DNA of 64,000 bases from positions 62,001 through 126,000 of the forward strand of contig DASWQH010000014.1 in assembly GCA_036403815.1 (NCBI GenBank). The letters run 5' to 3'. Shown here piece after piece: positions 24,654 to 33,308 of the stretch. The notes under the pieces were generated by a model that had not been told where the DNA came from, searched no databases, and saw nothing but the letters and a program-made list of their open reading frames with translations. Numbering within the stretch: position 1 is the stretch's first letter; every line of letters starts with the position of its first letter. Both the position numbers and the translations under genes were made by a program. The stretch comes from JACVRN01 sp036403815 (lineage in GTDB: Bacteria; Acidobacteriota; Blastocatellia; Pyrinomonadales; Pyrinomonadaceae).

Positions 24654-24907
24654 TAGCTAACCCCTTCGGGCGCGTGCTGGCTCATGAGATAGTTTTTGAT
24701 TCTCTCTTTAATCAAAGCTTCGTCGTAGGGCGCGCCCACGTATTCGCGAAAGTCGTTGAAGAAGGGGGCGTGGCCGTCATTGAAGCGAATGTACCAGATG
24801 GTCGAACCCATGAGCTGCGAAGCGCTCTCGACTTCGCAGGGCAGCCCCAGCTCTTTCGCCGCCTCTCTGGCTATACCCTTTAGCGTATCTGCGTCCAGTG
24901 ATGTCAC
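24653..24907 (-). CDS. Small protein, paralog of the next gene's N-terminal domain
   Basis: 84 residues. Aligned by eye with residues 1-78 of the downstream gene it shares D..T.K..A.EA...L.L, W.I.F, a spaced F...F pair and EKIKN.L..Q near the end. This looks like a tandem duplication in which only the downstream copy gained a basic tail. Function unknown. Overlap of stop and start codons (TAATG) suggests equal production and perhaps a heteromer. Confidence 0.65.
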   Translation of the reverse strand: MTSLDADTLKGIAREAAKELGLPCEVESASQLMGSTIWYIRFNDGHAPFFNDFREYVGAPYDEALIKERIKNYLMSQHAPEGVS

Positions 24908-24993
24908 CTCTAGTCTCTCACCTCTACAGGATTTGATTCCGGTGTCATAGAGTTTATCATCAGTTGCGCTGAAGCGCGCGCCTCAATAATTTA

Positions 24994-25821
24994 TTAGCTC
25001 AGGGAACTATCTTTAAGAAATGACAACACGTGATGATTGAACTCTTCCGGGCGTTCCATGTTGGGAAGATGTGCGGTGCCTTCTATAATGACACTCTGCG
25101 AGCCTTTTACTTCTTCGGCCAGCACGCGTGCAGCCGCCAGAGTCTTAGGCGTATCCAGATTGCCGGTGATGACCAGAGTAGGCGCATTTATCTCACTCAA
25201 TCGCTTGATTGCCGGAGGCTCAAGCGGCTGTTCGATGCCCGTATTTTGCGGTGCGGAAAGCGCTATGCGGTTCATCTCTCGCACGCGCTCGCGCAAGATG
25301 GCATCAACCTGATGCGGCTCGCGGCGAGGGCCGTCAACCCAGATTTGCAGCTCAAGCTCGTTCACGCGCTCAACATCGCCCGCTTCGTCTGCCTGCACCA
25401 GCTCTTCCCATTGCTTCGGCTGTTCATACGCAAACTCAAACCCGCCCAAAGCAGAAGCGACCAGTACCAGAGCCATCGTCATAGACGGGTGCTCAAGCGT
25501 AAAATCCATCACGGTCTTTCCGCCCTGAGAGCAGCCCACCAGAATCGCCTTCTCGATGCCCAGAAACCGCAGTAGCTCGTACAGGTCTACGTGATGTGAA
25601 TACTGCCCGCCGCTCATCTCTGTCCGGCCAAAGCCGCGCCTGTCGTAGCGTAGGACGCGAAAGTGGCGCGCGAATGCTCTGAACTGCTCGTCCCACATTC
25701 GCCCGTCCGCTATCCCCGCGTGTACCAGCACGAGCGGGCATCCTTCGCCTGCCATCTCGAAATAGAATCGCGTGTTCTCAATGTTGGCGAACCCTGCTTC
25801 TAGGTTCGTTCTCTCTTCCAT
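24994..25821 (-). CDS. Alpha/beta-fold hydrolase
   Basis: 275 residues. The oxyanion-hole segment is LVLVHAGIADGRMWD (residues 30-44), the nucleophile elbow is GCSQGG with S98, and the C-terminal acid and histidine lie in TLVITGNLDTP and EGTAHLPNMERPEEF. Belongs to the epoxide hydrolase / haloperoxidase-like group; substrate not predictable. It is separated from the upstream TPR-like gene by 23 bases and might be part of the same transcript. Confidence 0.88.
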   Translation of the reverse strand: MEERTNLEAGFANIENTRFYFEMAGEGCPLVLVHAGIADGRMWDEQFRAFARHFRVLRYDRRGFGRTEMSGGQYSHHVDLYELLRFLGIEKAILVGCSQGGKTVMDFTLEHPSMTMALVLVASALGGFEFAYEQPKQWEELVQADEAGDVERVNELELQIWVDGPRREPHQVDAILRERVREMNRIALSAPQNTGIEQPLEPPAIKRLSEINAPTLVITGNLDTPKTLAAARVLAEEVKGSQSVIIEGTAHLPNMERPEEFNHHVLSFLKDSSLS

Positions 25822-25844
25822 AGCTTTGTCTTATGAGTGCGTCG

Positions 25845-26960
25845 CTAGACACCGTGCTTCAACTCTTTGATCGCCTCTATGTCTAAAAGCTTGCTGGTAA
25901 AGTAATCATTCCCGCCGCGTTGGTCGAACTTTGCGGCCAGCTCGCGTGCGCGTGCCTCGAACCATTCTTTCAGGCGCACAGTCTCATACTGCTGCCCCGC
26001 GTCGTACAAAGGAAAAGAACGCGGCATTTGCAGCTTCAGAGTATCCTTTCCGGCTTCCAGAGCTTTATCAAGAAAGAGCCATGCCGCGCGATAAAACATG
26101 AAGCGCTCGTAAGCGTTCGTGTTCTCTTCCGTCCAAGTGTAATGCTTCTCCAGCAGGCGCGCCGCGCCATTCAAATCGCCGTAGAGCGAGAGAAAGACGA
26201 AATGCTCGGAAAGGTAATCGAGCATTCCACGGTCGTTAGCAATCATGGGATAGCCGCGCATGTAGTATTGCCATGCCTCTTCGCGTCTGCCCAGGCGTAG
26301 AAGCGGCAGCAGTAGCTTGGAATAGGTTCTTTGCGGAACAGACCTGCACTTTTCGCGGCCATAAATGAGCGATTCGGCCAGACGCAATGCGCGCTCGTCC
26401 TGTCCGCAGTAGAGACTGAAGGTGACTCGCTCGTCCGTCTCACATGCCGCGCAGTCGCTCAAATCATCTTTCACTGTCTGTTCCGACAGGCGGTAAAGCC
26501 GTATCGCCTCTCTACGGTTGCCGAAGAATCTCTCAGTCCGGTAACGGTATTTATAGACGGCGCGCAGGCCGTGCCCGGACTCTCGAAAGCGGCGCTCCAT
26601 GTCGTCCAGCATCTCGTAAATCTGTTCTTTGGAGATTTGCGGAAAATCGCAGATGACGTTGACCATCCACTTGTAGCGCCACAGGATTCTCCACTCCCAG
26701 AACTGCTCCGGGTTGCGATCAAATTGCGCCAGACACCATGCATAGGCGACAAGAGCTTTTTCCGGCACTCCGCCGAAGTAGGCCGCTTCTATAAAAGACT
26801 CGCGCGCCTGATACTGAAGCTTGAGGTCGCTTACAGTGTCCGCCAGACGCACGGCTTCTTCGAGCATCATGATCTTCTCGTCGCCCTCCGGCAGATTGAG
26901 CGACCTTTCCATCAAATCTTTGACCCTTGCGGCGATGTCTAAATCATGCTCGACGCTCAT
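25845..26960 (-). CDS. TPR-like protein coupled to Hsp90-like chaperone
   Basis: 371 residues made of helical pairs that look like degenerate tetratricopeptide repeats (MLEEAVRLADTVSDLKLQYQAR, EKALVAYAWCLAQFDRNPEQ, REAIRLYRLSEQ, ERALRLAESLIYGREK, REEAWQYYMRGYPM). No enzyme motif is visible. ATG 26960 overlaps the TGA of the upstream Hsp90-like gene by 4 bases, which argues for translational coupling and a physical partnership; a co-chaperone or client-adaptor role is inferred. An alternative start at 26996 would overlap further and is less likely. Confidence 0.75.
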   Translation of the reverse strand: MSVEHDLDIAARVKDLMERSLNLPEGDEKIMMLEEAVRLADTVSDLKLQYQARESFIEAAYFGGVPEKALVAYAWCLAQFDRNPEQFWEWRILWRYKWMVNVICDFPQISKEQIYEMLDDMERRFRESGHGLRAVYKYRYRTERFFGNRREAIRLYRLSEQTVKDDLSDCAACETDERVTFSLYCGQDERALRLAESLIYGREKCRSVPQRTYSKLLLPLLRLGRREEAWQYYMRGYPMIANDRGMLDYLSEHFVFLSLYGDLNGAARLLEKHYTWTEENTNAYERFMFYRAAWLFLDKALEAGKDTLKLQMPRSFPLYDAGQQYETVRLKEWFEARARELAAKFDQRGGNDYFTSKLLDIEAIKELKHGV

Positions 26961-28777
26961 TGCACGCCTCCCTCTACGATGATGTCCGCTCCCCATTCGA
27001 CCAGACCGAGCAGCCCCTCGTTCAGCAGCTTCATCTCTTTGGAAGTCAGAGGACGATGGCCTAAGAGGAGCGACTGCACGTAGAGCACCTGTATGGAAAG
27101 TCGCAAGAGCCGCTCGTCCTGCATACGCGAGACTTTGTAGAAGAGAGGATTGCGATAGTTAAAGCATAGATGCCCGTCCGTTTCATTCGTCGCGCTATCG
27201 TCCAGGCGGTCTAGCACGGAAGACCAGAAAGCATTCGTCACCTCTTTGCTCAGCTCTATGGAGCGGCGAAAATTGGCCTCGGAGTTTGCAGTGTAAAGCG
27301 CGGGCAAATCTACCGGCGAAAACTTTCGCACCTCGACCGAGCAGTTGAAGGAGAGCAACACTTTTTCGGCTCGGCTCAGGAATTCGGCCACATCGTCCTG
27401 TTCGTCCAGCGTCAGGAACTCGAAGTTGTGCGAGAGATTACCAGCGTCAACCTTCTGGAAAGAGGCTTCCGGAAATATCTCCTGAAATTTTATAAGCAGC
27501 GGAAGGTCGTAAGCGTATGCGACGTTGATGATGCAAAGGGCTTGCGAGGCGGCAACGCGCGCAATCTGCCGGAACTGATCCATGTCGGGCGTATAGCGAA
27601 TCGTCTCATGCTCTTTGCGATACTCCGTCAGCGTCATCGTCCCCATGTTCGTCTCAAACGGCAGCCAGTTGACGAAGATGCGAAAGAATTCTTCGTCCTC
27701 TGCGGCCAGCGCCTTAATAGAGATGTAATGAAGACCTATGAGCGTCTTCAATCGCTGCGGAGAGCGTTCGGCCATCTCCACCAGATAGTTTCGCAGGCAG
27801 CGCCCCAGGGCATCTCGTGTGGTCTGAAGCGCTTCGTCTTCGTAGAAGGATTCGCGCGAGGCCGTCGGCCTGAGATCGTTGGCGTTAACCACGCACTTGA
27901 CGAAGAATGCCCATTCGGGTAGCAAGCCTTCCGATTCTTCGGACAACAACATGTTCTTGAGATAAACACGGTGCGTCTTTCTGGCCGCGAGGCTCATGGC
28001 GTGCGGCAGCACGAAGGCCACGCCTCTCACATCGCCGACCGCCGAGCGCAGAGGGACGTAATCCAGAAAATCCGTCCCGAAGGTCTTGCGCCCGTAATCC
28101 AGATAAGCGTCGCGCTCAAGCTCTGCCGAAGCGAACTCCTGCTTCCAAGGCGGCTCTTCTTCGTTGACGAGCGACGAGCCAGCGGCAGTCGTGAGCTTTA
28201 TAGGGTAGGGCAGCAGGCTTCCATAATGATGCGCGAGCCGGGCTATCGCTTCGGGCTTGAAATACTCTTCGCTTCCGGGCTTGCAGCGCAGGCGCACCTC
28301 CGTTCCGGCCTCTATCTCGTGCTCTACGCTTCGCACGGAATATGTCCCGTCGGAATACCCGCGCCATTCCGTTGTTCGATTCCCGCTCGTGGCGGAACGC
28401 GTCAGCACGACTATCTCGTCGCTCACGACGAAGCATGAAAGCAGACCTATGCCGAACTGGCCTATGTAGTCGGAACGCCCATCCGACAACTCGTCGCGCT
28501 TGGAGGTCTGGCCGATGGTAGCCAGGAAGCTATGAATCTCTTCTTCCGTCAGACCGATGCCGTTATCCCGGAAGAAGAGCGTCGGCAGCTCGCCATCCTG
28601 TGCGGGCAATTCAATCCACACGCGACCCGTGTAATGCGGCTCTACGTGCAGACGCGCCGTGATAGCATCAACGGCGTTCTGTAGAAGTTCGCGTATGAAA
28701 ACCTGCGGGCTGCTGTAGATGTGATTGGAAAGCAGATCAATGATGCCGCCGAGGTTGACCTGAAATTTATATTCCAT
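26957..28777 (-). CDS. Hsp90-family (HtpG-like) chaperone, divergent
   Basis: 606 residues. The GHKL ATPase domain is complete: E30 and N34 in RELLQNAVDA, DNGIG (71-75) and GQFGIGLLS (106-114). The middle domain has LPHAMSLAARKTHRVYLKNMLL and the catalytic-loop-like NANDLRPTASRESFYED. The C-terminal dimerisation part is present but divergent. Hsp90 proteins remodel client proteins using ATP. It departs from canonical HtpG enough to be considered a paralogous group, and the coupled TPR-like gene downstream is not a feature of ordinary htpG loci. No MEEVD-like tail exists. Confidence 0.85.
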   Translation of the reverse strand: MEYKFQVNLGGIIDLLSNHIYSSPQVFIRELLQNAVDAITARLHVEPHYTGRVWIELPAQDGELPTLFFRDNGIGLTEEEIHSFLATIGQTSKRDELSDGRSDYIGQFGIGLLSCFVVSDEIVVLTRSATSGNRTTEWRGYSDGTYSVRSVEHEIEAGTEVRLRCKPGSEEYFKPEAIARLAHHYGSLLPYPIKLTTAAGSSLVNEEEPPWKQEFASAELERDAYLDYGRKTFGTDFLDYVPLRSAVGDVRGVAFVLPHAMSLAARKTHRVYLKNMLLSEESEGLLPEWAFFVKCVVNANDLRPTASRESFYEDEALQTTRDALGRCLRNYLVEMAERSPQRLKTLIGLHYISIKALAAEDEEFFRIFVNWLPFETNMGTMTLTEYRKEHETIRYTPDMDQFRQIARVAASQALCIINVAYAYDLPLLIKFQEIFPEASFQKVDAGNLSHNFEFLTLDEQDDVAEFLSRAEKVLLSFNCSVEVRKFSPVDLPALYTANSEANFRRSIELSKEVTNAFWSSVLDRLDDSATNETDGHLCFNYRNPLFYKVSRMQDERLLRLSIQVLYVQSLLLGHRPLTSKEMKLLNEGLLGLVEWGADIIVEGGVQ

Positions 28778-29325
28778 GATGGTTCAAGAGAGCTTAGCCA
28801 CAGGTAAATAAGGGCGTCCCCTTTCTGATTTGTAAGAGCCATAAGCGAAAGCGCCACGTCCAACCATCATAAAAGTTTCCGCCCGTCTCTGCCAGTTCGC
28901 ACGAGCCGACGAGCGGAAAAACAGTATTCAGCCTGATTAACGGAAACAATATAGCGGCTTGCAATTGAGTGCGACCCATGTCAGTACCGCCTGCTTTGCA
29001 CAAGAATTGGCTCGAAAAGGGCTATTTTTGTGCAAGTCGGGTTTCTGCACAAAAATTCGGCAGGCTGCAAAAAAATCTGCTAGGCTTGCGCTATGTGGAA
29101 TCGCTTCAGACACCACCATCCTTGGGCACCTGACCTTAAAGTTGAGCGTTATGGTCATGCTTATTTATCACCAGATGGATTGTCAATAAATATCCTCATT
29201 ACACATTACAAAGAATACTCATTTGAAACATTGAGTAAGATTTGAAGGCAAGAATTTATAGGCAAACATCAGATTTTATAGGCAAACGGTATTTTGTAGG
29301 CAAAGCCGTTTAAGGAGATAGGAGA
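28778..29325. other. Repeat-rich gap upstream of the acidic orphan
   Basis: 548 bases with no supported gene. The segment 28981-28994 copies the TCAGTACCGCCTGC repeat. Between 28995 and 29080 a TTTTTGTGCAA motif occurs in both orientations (28995-29010, 29022-29040, 29045-29060), followed by a degenerate GCTGCAAAAAAATC. Three direct repeats lie just before the next gene. Confidence 0.6.
29253..29305 (+). promoter_or_regulatory. Three direct repeats (TTTATAGGCAAAC) before the acidic orphan
   Basis: ATTTATAGGCAAAC-like copies at 29253-29267, 29273-29287 and 29291-29305 (the last changed to TTTTGTAGGCAAAG). The GGC cores are 20 and 18 bases apart, about two helical turns, so a protein could bind them on one face. 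The last copy ends about 10 bases before the ribosome binding site AAGGAG. They could be operator sites. Confidence 0.5.
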
Positions 29326-29742
29326 ATGGCGGAAATTACTGTTAAGCATCTTGGACTGAAGATTACAATTGAAGGTAAGTTCGGCGGCCTTTCTGAACAA
29401 GATTTATATACACAAGCAGTTGTTAGCCTCATCAGGAAGGCTAAGATAAAGGAATGGCAGAGCCGTTATGATGAGGATGATGAAACAGACGACGATGAAG
29501 ACCGTGACGCTTTGGACGAATTCTGTTCAGCCGTTTTAATAGCAGTGGCACATCTTTACAGGGCAGAGGATCCTTATGCTCAAGATGAGCCGGCCAAAAA
29601 TCAACAGATTGGTAATCTATCCATACCGGAAAATGACTCCATGTTCGGGGCTTTGCTGGGAATAATAAGCAATCTGGGAAATTTAAACGGGATGATTCTT
29701 GGTGGCGACATAAGAGCTGAGGAGCCTAAAGATTTGAATTAG
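29326..29742 (+). CDS. Small acidic protein of unknown function
   Basis: 138 residues with a highly acidic centre (RYDEDDETDDDEDRDALDEF) and a hydrophobic, glycine-rich segment near the end (MFGALLGIISNLGNLNGMILGG). No signal peptide. I do not recognise a family. ATG 29326 follows TAAGGAG about 12 bases upstream. Base composition is AT-richer than in neighbouring genes, and motif copies ATTTTGTGCAAAGCCG lie on both sides, consistent with an acquired module. Confidence 0.6.
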   Translation: MAEITVKHLGLKITIEGKFGGLSEQDLYTQAVVSLIRKAKIKEWQSRYDEDDETDDDEDRDALDEFCSAVLIAVAHLYRAEDPYAQDEPAKNQQIGNLSIPENDSMFGALLGIISNLGNLNGMILGGDIRAEEPKDLN

Positions 29743-30045
29743 CTATTGCTTATTTTAAGATTTGCCAAAAGATAACAGCCTTGCACATTTATTCAGAAGA
29801 ACTACATCATTCAGACGCATTTATTCATCTTGCATGAATATTTGTGCAAAGCCATGGAAAGACCCCTTTGTATAATTTTTGTGTAGGATGTTAATTTTGT
29901 GCAAAGCCGTTCGGATGCGCTTTGAAAATTTTGCAGGATAAGAGGAAGTCAAAAGGGAAAGGCAAAAATTAGTGCTGCTGCGCTGCGAAAGCTACGCAAG
30001 GTCTTATTGGATGTAGCTATAACTACTTGTTAGACGATGATTCCT
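29743..30045. other. Gap with two TTTGTGCAAAGCC motif copies
   Basis: 303 bases between convergent genes. ATATTTGTGCAAAGCC at 29838-29853 and ATTTTGTGCAAAGCCGTT at 29894-29911 repeat the motif seen upstream of the acidic orphan (29291-29312). No gene is supported. Confidence 0.5.
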
Positions 30046-30654
30046 TTATTTCAACTTTGCCCGAACTTCAATGGGAAGATAATTGCGAGAGACGTAGTCC
30101 GTATCCTTGACCATCATGTGACAGGCTTGGCAGCTTTCCAGTCGCCCGCGTGCCTGCACTTCTTTGCCCGTGCCATTCAAAGACATGTATTCCCAATCGC
30201 CGTTATCAGGATTAAAGCCTGCCTCCCGCTTTATCATGACCGTCAATAGTTCAGGCGACGTGCTCTCTTTAGTCATCAATTTTTCTTTGACGATAACAGA
30301 ACCCTGCGGGAATCTTGGGGACTTCTCTTCCATCATCGCGCGCTTGCCTATGTCATTGACATAGACGGTGATGAATTTGTCCAGATGAGGATTACCAGCT
30401 TCCATGTTGTTTCGCGCGGCTGTTGGAGCGGCGCACAGAGCCGCAATCTGAGCGTGGAAGATGGCGGGTTCAGGATTGACACGCGTCCATTGCCTGTAAC
30501 CTTCGATAATTTCAGCACCCGTAGGTTGTATGATGGCTGGACTTGAAGCTGCGAGCTTGAGCTTTTGAGGAGAGAGGGAGGCGCAAGCCCACATCCCTGC
30601 CAGAAATATGATTATCAAAAGCTTCGCATACTGAGTTTTAGCTCCTGTCTTCAT
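30046..30654 (-). CDS. Cytochrome P460-like lipoprotein
   Basis: 202 residues. A signal segment AKLLIIIFLAGMWACASL may be a lipobox (cysteine 24). The rest matches cytochrome P460-type proteins: GYRQWTRVNPEP near the start, FITVYVNDIGKRAM, FPQGSVIVKEKL, DWEYMSLNGTGKE, and a single c-type haem site CQACH at 175-179 near the end. Family members are periplasmic haem proteins, some oxidising hydroxylamine; most have unknown roles. The gene lies downstream of the M14 peptidase in the same direction. Confidence 0.8.
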   Translation of the reverse strand: MKTGAKTQYAKLLIIIFLAGMWACASLSPQKLKLAASSPAIIQPTGAEIIEGYRQWTRVNPEPAIFHAQIAALCAAPTAARNNMEAGNPHLDKFITVYVNDIGKRAMMEEKSPRFPQGSVIVKEKLMTKESTSPELLTVMIKREAGFNPDNGDWEYMSLNGTGKEVQARGRLESCQACHMMVKDTDYVSRNYLPIEVRAKLK

Positions 30655-30767
30655 GGGATACTCCTTCTTACTGGTCAGCCCGCTAACACCGGAAGTTGAG
30701 ATGCACCATCCTGCTATGAAGGTAGCCTCACAATACTTTTCACTCAGACATTATACGCCACTTTCGC

Positions 30768-33308
30768 TCATGATTTGCCCGCCATAATGGCGTTAAAGAT
30801 GAAGGGGAAGGTTCCCCAGGTTTGTGCGCGGTGCTGTGGGCGGAAGGCGAAGAGGATGACGCGGCCTCGTCCCAAGGTGACTTCTGCGAGCGCGATGCGG
30901 CCTGCGATGCGATTGCCGCCCAGTAGCCACCCGGAGCGCAAGAGGTCGTTTTCGCTATAGCGTGCGATGACATGCACGCGCTCCTCCTGCGTGCGGTCGC
31001 TTGCTAAAGAGGTGAGGCGTTCCGCGTTGTTGATTTCAAAGGCGGAGCTGTTGATGAAGTAAGCATCAACCTTGCTATACAGCCCGCGCGAGATTGGGTT
31101 CGAGGTGTCAACGTCGAGTCGCAGTATAGAGCCGGGACAATAAAAGTCTGCTGACGGCACGCCTTCGAGGACGTTGCGCAGGGGGAGATTGAATTCTTTG
31201 ATGGCAAGCTCGGATGAAGCGTCGAAGCAGATGAGCGTGCCGCCATCGTTGACGAAGCTGCGCAGGTTTTCTACGCCCGCGCGCGTGATGCCGTCCGTGT
31301 ACTCAGCCGGATAGCTTCCAGGCGCGTGGCCTTCTACAATATCCTTCGCCCGCTGGGACGGTAGAATTATTACATCGTAGCGTGTACGCAAACCCCCTCG
31401 TCGAACATCCGCGTCGCGCAGGATTTCGTAAGGGACGTTGAAGGCGTCGAAGACATAACGAGTCCAGCCCTCGTCCATGTTGGCAGTCCAGCCACGATAG
31501 AGCGCAAGCCTCGTGGGGCGTGTAATCGGATTGGCTATGGGAGAGCGTGCGCCGCTTTGAAGCGCCAGACCAAGATCGCGGCGCACCGACGCTTCGTCGC
31601 GCACGACCGATAATCGTCGCTCCGTTTTAGCTTCTCTAATCTCCGTGACGGCGTAAGCTTCTACATTCATTTGAAGGGGCAGCGTCCAGCCCGCTACATC
31701 ATAGGGACGCTCGACCTCGCCGCGCCCGGAGCGGCGATCAGGATAGGCTTGCGGCTCGAAGAGCGCGCGTATGTTTGCTCGCGCGGGCTGTTGCAGGTAG
31801 ATGAGATAGCTTCCGGCTGGGACTTCCTGTAGAGCTTGCTTCTCAGCGATTGCAATCTCGAAGGCTGCATCCGGTTTATCCGCAGCACCCACGCGCTTGA
31901 GCATCTGAAGACCGAAGGCCGCGTGCAGCTCTTTGTCCAAACGATGAACTTCCACGCCCTGCGCGACGAGCGTTGAGACCATACGCGAGACGTTTTCATC
32001 GCGCCCCTGCCCGGCTGGAATCAGGTAAGCAACGGGTTCGCTCTCTGCGAGCGGCGACGTTGTGTTTTCAAAGTTGAGCTTGTAGAAGTTGCGCAGGTAA
32101 TCTGCGCGGTACTTCGCAGCCATCGAAAGCAAGGAGCGGCTGGCCGTCATCTCCATACGCATGATGTCGGCAGGCCGCCAGAGGCCGCCCGGCCAAGGGG
32201 CTGGAAAGTTCGTCGCCGCTTGCAGGGCAGACGGCATCCCTCTTGAGGTCGAGCGCTGTAGCTGCTCGCGCGTGATTGTGATGGGCGACATCAATCGCGC
32301 GCTCGCGGCTTCGGAGAGTATGCCTATGGAGTTGTGATAATAGGGCGCTGTGCGAAAGCCTCCGTGCCACCAAGTATCATAGGCCGCGTTGGTAATCACC
32401 CCCTGAACGCCGCTTGCTTGCAGGTCTGCGGCTATCTTGAGGCCGAGCAGTCCGACTTGACGCAGGAGCACAGGGGCTATAATAGGATTGGGCGGATCAT
32501 AAAAGGGCGGAACGAAGAGGCGCGAGGCCGCAATGCCCTGTTGATGCACGTCGTAGATGATTTCCGGGAACCACTCTTTCCAGAAGAAACGCGTGAGCAG
32601 TTGTGTCTCGCGCAGGTTGAGCATGAACCAGTCCCGGTTATTATCATGGCCTGCGTAGGGGTGATAGAGTTCCGGCGGCGATTTGCCTTCGTAGGGAGTC
32701 AGTAGAGTGCGTCGATACCAGTCTGCGACCAGTTGAATGCCATCAGGGTTTGGCGAGGGGATGAGAAGCAAAATTGTGTTCTGTAGAATCTCGCGCGTCT
32801 CAGGGTCTTCAGCAGTAGCAAACTCGTAGGCCAACTGCATGGACATCTGCGAAGCCACTATCTCGTCCGAGTGAATCGAGCAGGAGATGGCGACGACCGT
32901 CCTGCCGTTCTGTATGAGGTGTTCGCGCTCCGTCTCGGTCTGAATAGTGCGCGGGTCTGCGAGCTTGCCCTGAATCTCTTTATATTTATCCAAATCGCGT
33001 ATATTCTCTGGCGCGCTGATAAAGGCCACGAAGAGGGGGCGACCCCCTGTGCTCACGCCCAGATTGCGAACGAGCAGGCGGTCGCTTGATTGGTCAAGAC
33101 GCGCGAAGTAGTCTGTTATCTGTTTCCAGTCCGCAATGGTGCGGTCACTGCCTGGCGTAAAGCCGAGCACGCTTTGAGGCGAAGGGATTGTGCCGATGGT
33201 CGCGTTCGTCGTGTACGCGATTGACGATTGTGCTTGAGCAGGCGTATGAGAAAGCAGGATGATACTGAAGACTAGAGAGACAAATAGAGCGTAAGAATGG
33301 CGATGCAT
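30768..33308 (-). CDS. Secreted M14-family metallopeptidase
   Basis: 846 residues with a signal peptide (ALFVSLVFSIILLSHTPAQAQ). The zinc carboxypeptidase domain spans about 55-370, with the HxxE zinc ligands in SCSIHSDEI (near residue 147), NPDGIQL and a further histidine in DVHQQG. The C-terminal 300 residues contain a glutamine-amidotransferase-like fold (YDVIILPSQ, LRSFVNDGGTLICFD), an arrangement common in large secreted M14 proteins of Acidobacteria and Bacteroidetes. It probably degrades peptides outside the cytoplasm. ATG 33308 has AAGGA 8 bases upstream. Its first codons overlap the divergent plsC start. Confidence 0.88.
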   Translation of the reverse strand: MHRHSYALFVSLVFSIILLSHTPAQAQSSIAYTTNATIGTIPSPQSVLGFTPGSDRTIADWKQITDYFARLDQSSDRLLVRNLGVSTGGRPLFVAFISAPENIRDLDKYKEIQGKLADPRTIQTETEREHLIQNGRTVVAISCSIHSDEIVASQMSMQLAYEFATAEDPETREILQNTILLLIPSPNPDGIQLVADWYRRTLLTPYEGKSPPELYHPYAGHDNNRDWFMLNLRETQLLTRFFWKEWFPEIIYDVHQQGIAASRLFVPPFYDPPNPIIAPVLLRQVGLLGLKIAADLQASGVQGVITNAAYDTWWHGGFRTAPYYHNSIGILSEAASARLMSPITITREQLQRSTSRGMPSALQAATNFPAPWPGGLWRPADIMRMEMTASRSLLSMAAKYRADYLRNFYKLNFENTTSPLAESEPVAYLIPAGQGRDENVSRMVSTLVAQGVEVHRLDKELHAAFGLQMLKRVGAADKPDAAFEIAIAEKQALQEVPAGSYLIYLQQPARANIRALFEPQAYPDRRSGRGEVERPYDVAGWTLPLQMNVEAYAVTEIREAKTERRLSVVRDEASVRRDLGLALQSGARSPIANPITRPTRLALYRGWTANMDEGWTRYVFDAFNVPYEILRDADVRRGGLRTRYDVIILPSQRAKDIVEGHAPGSYPAEYTDGITRAGVENLRSFVNDGGTLICFDASSELAIKEFNLPLRNVLEGVPSADFYCPGSILRLDVDTSNPISRGLYSKVDAYFINSSAFEINNAERLTSLASDRTQEERVHVIARYSENDLLRSGWLLGGNRIAGRIALAEVTLGRGRVILFAFRPQHRAQTWGTFPFIFNAIMAGKS

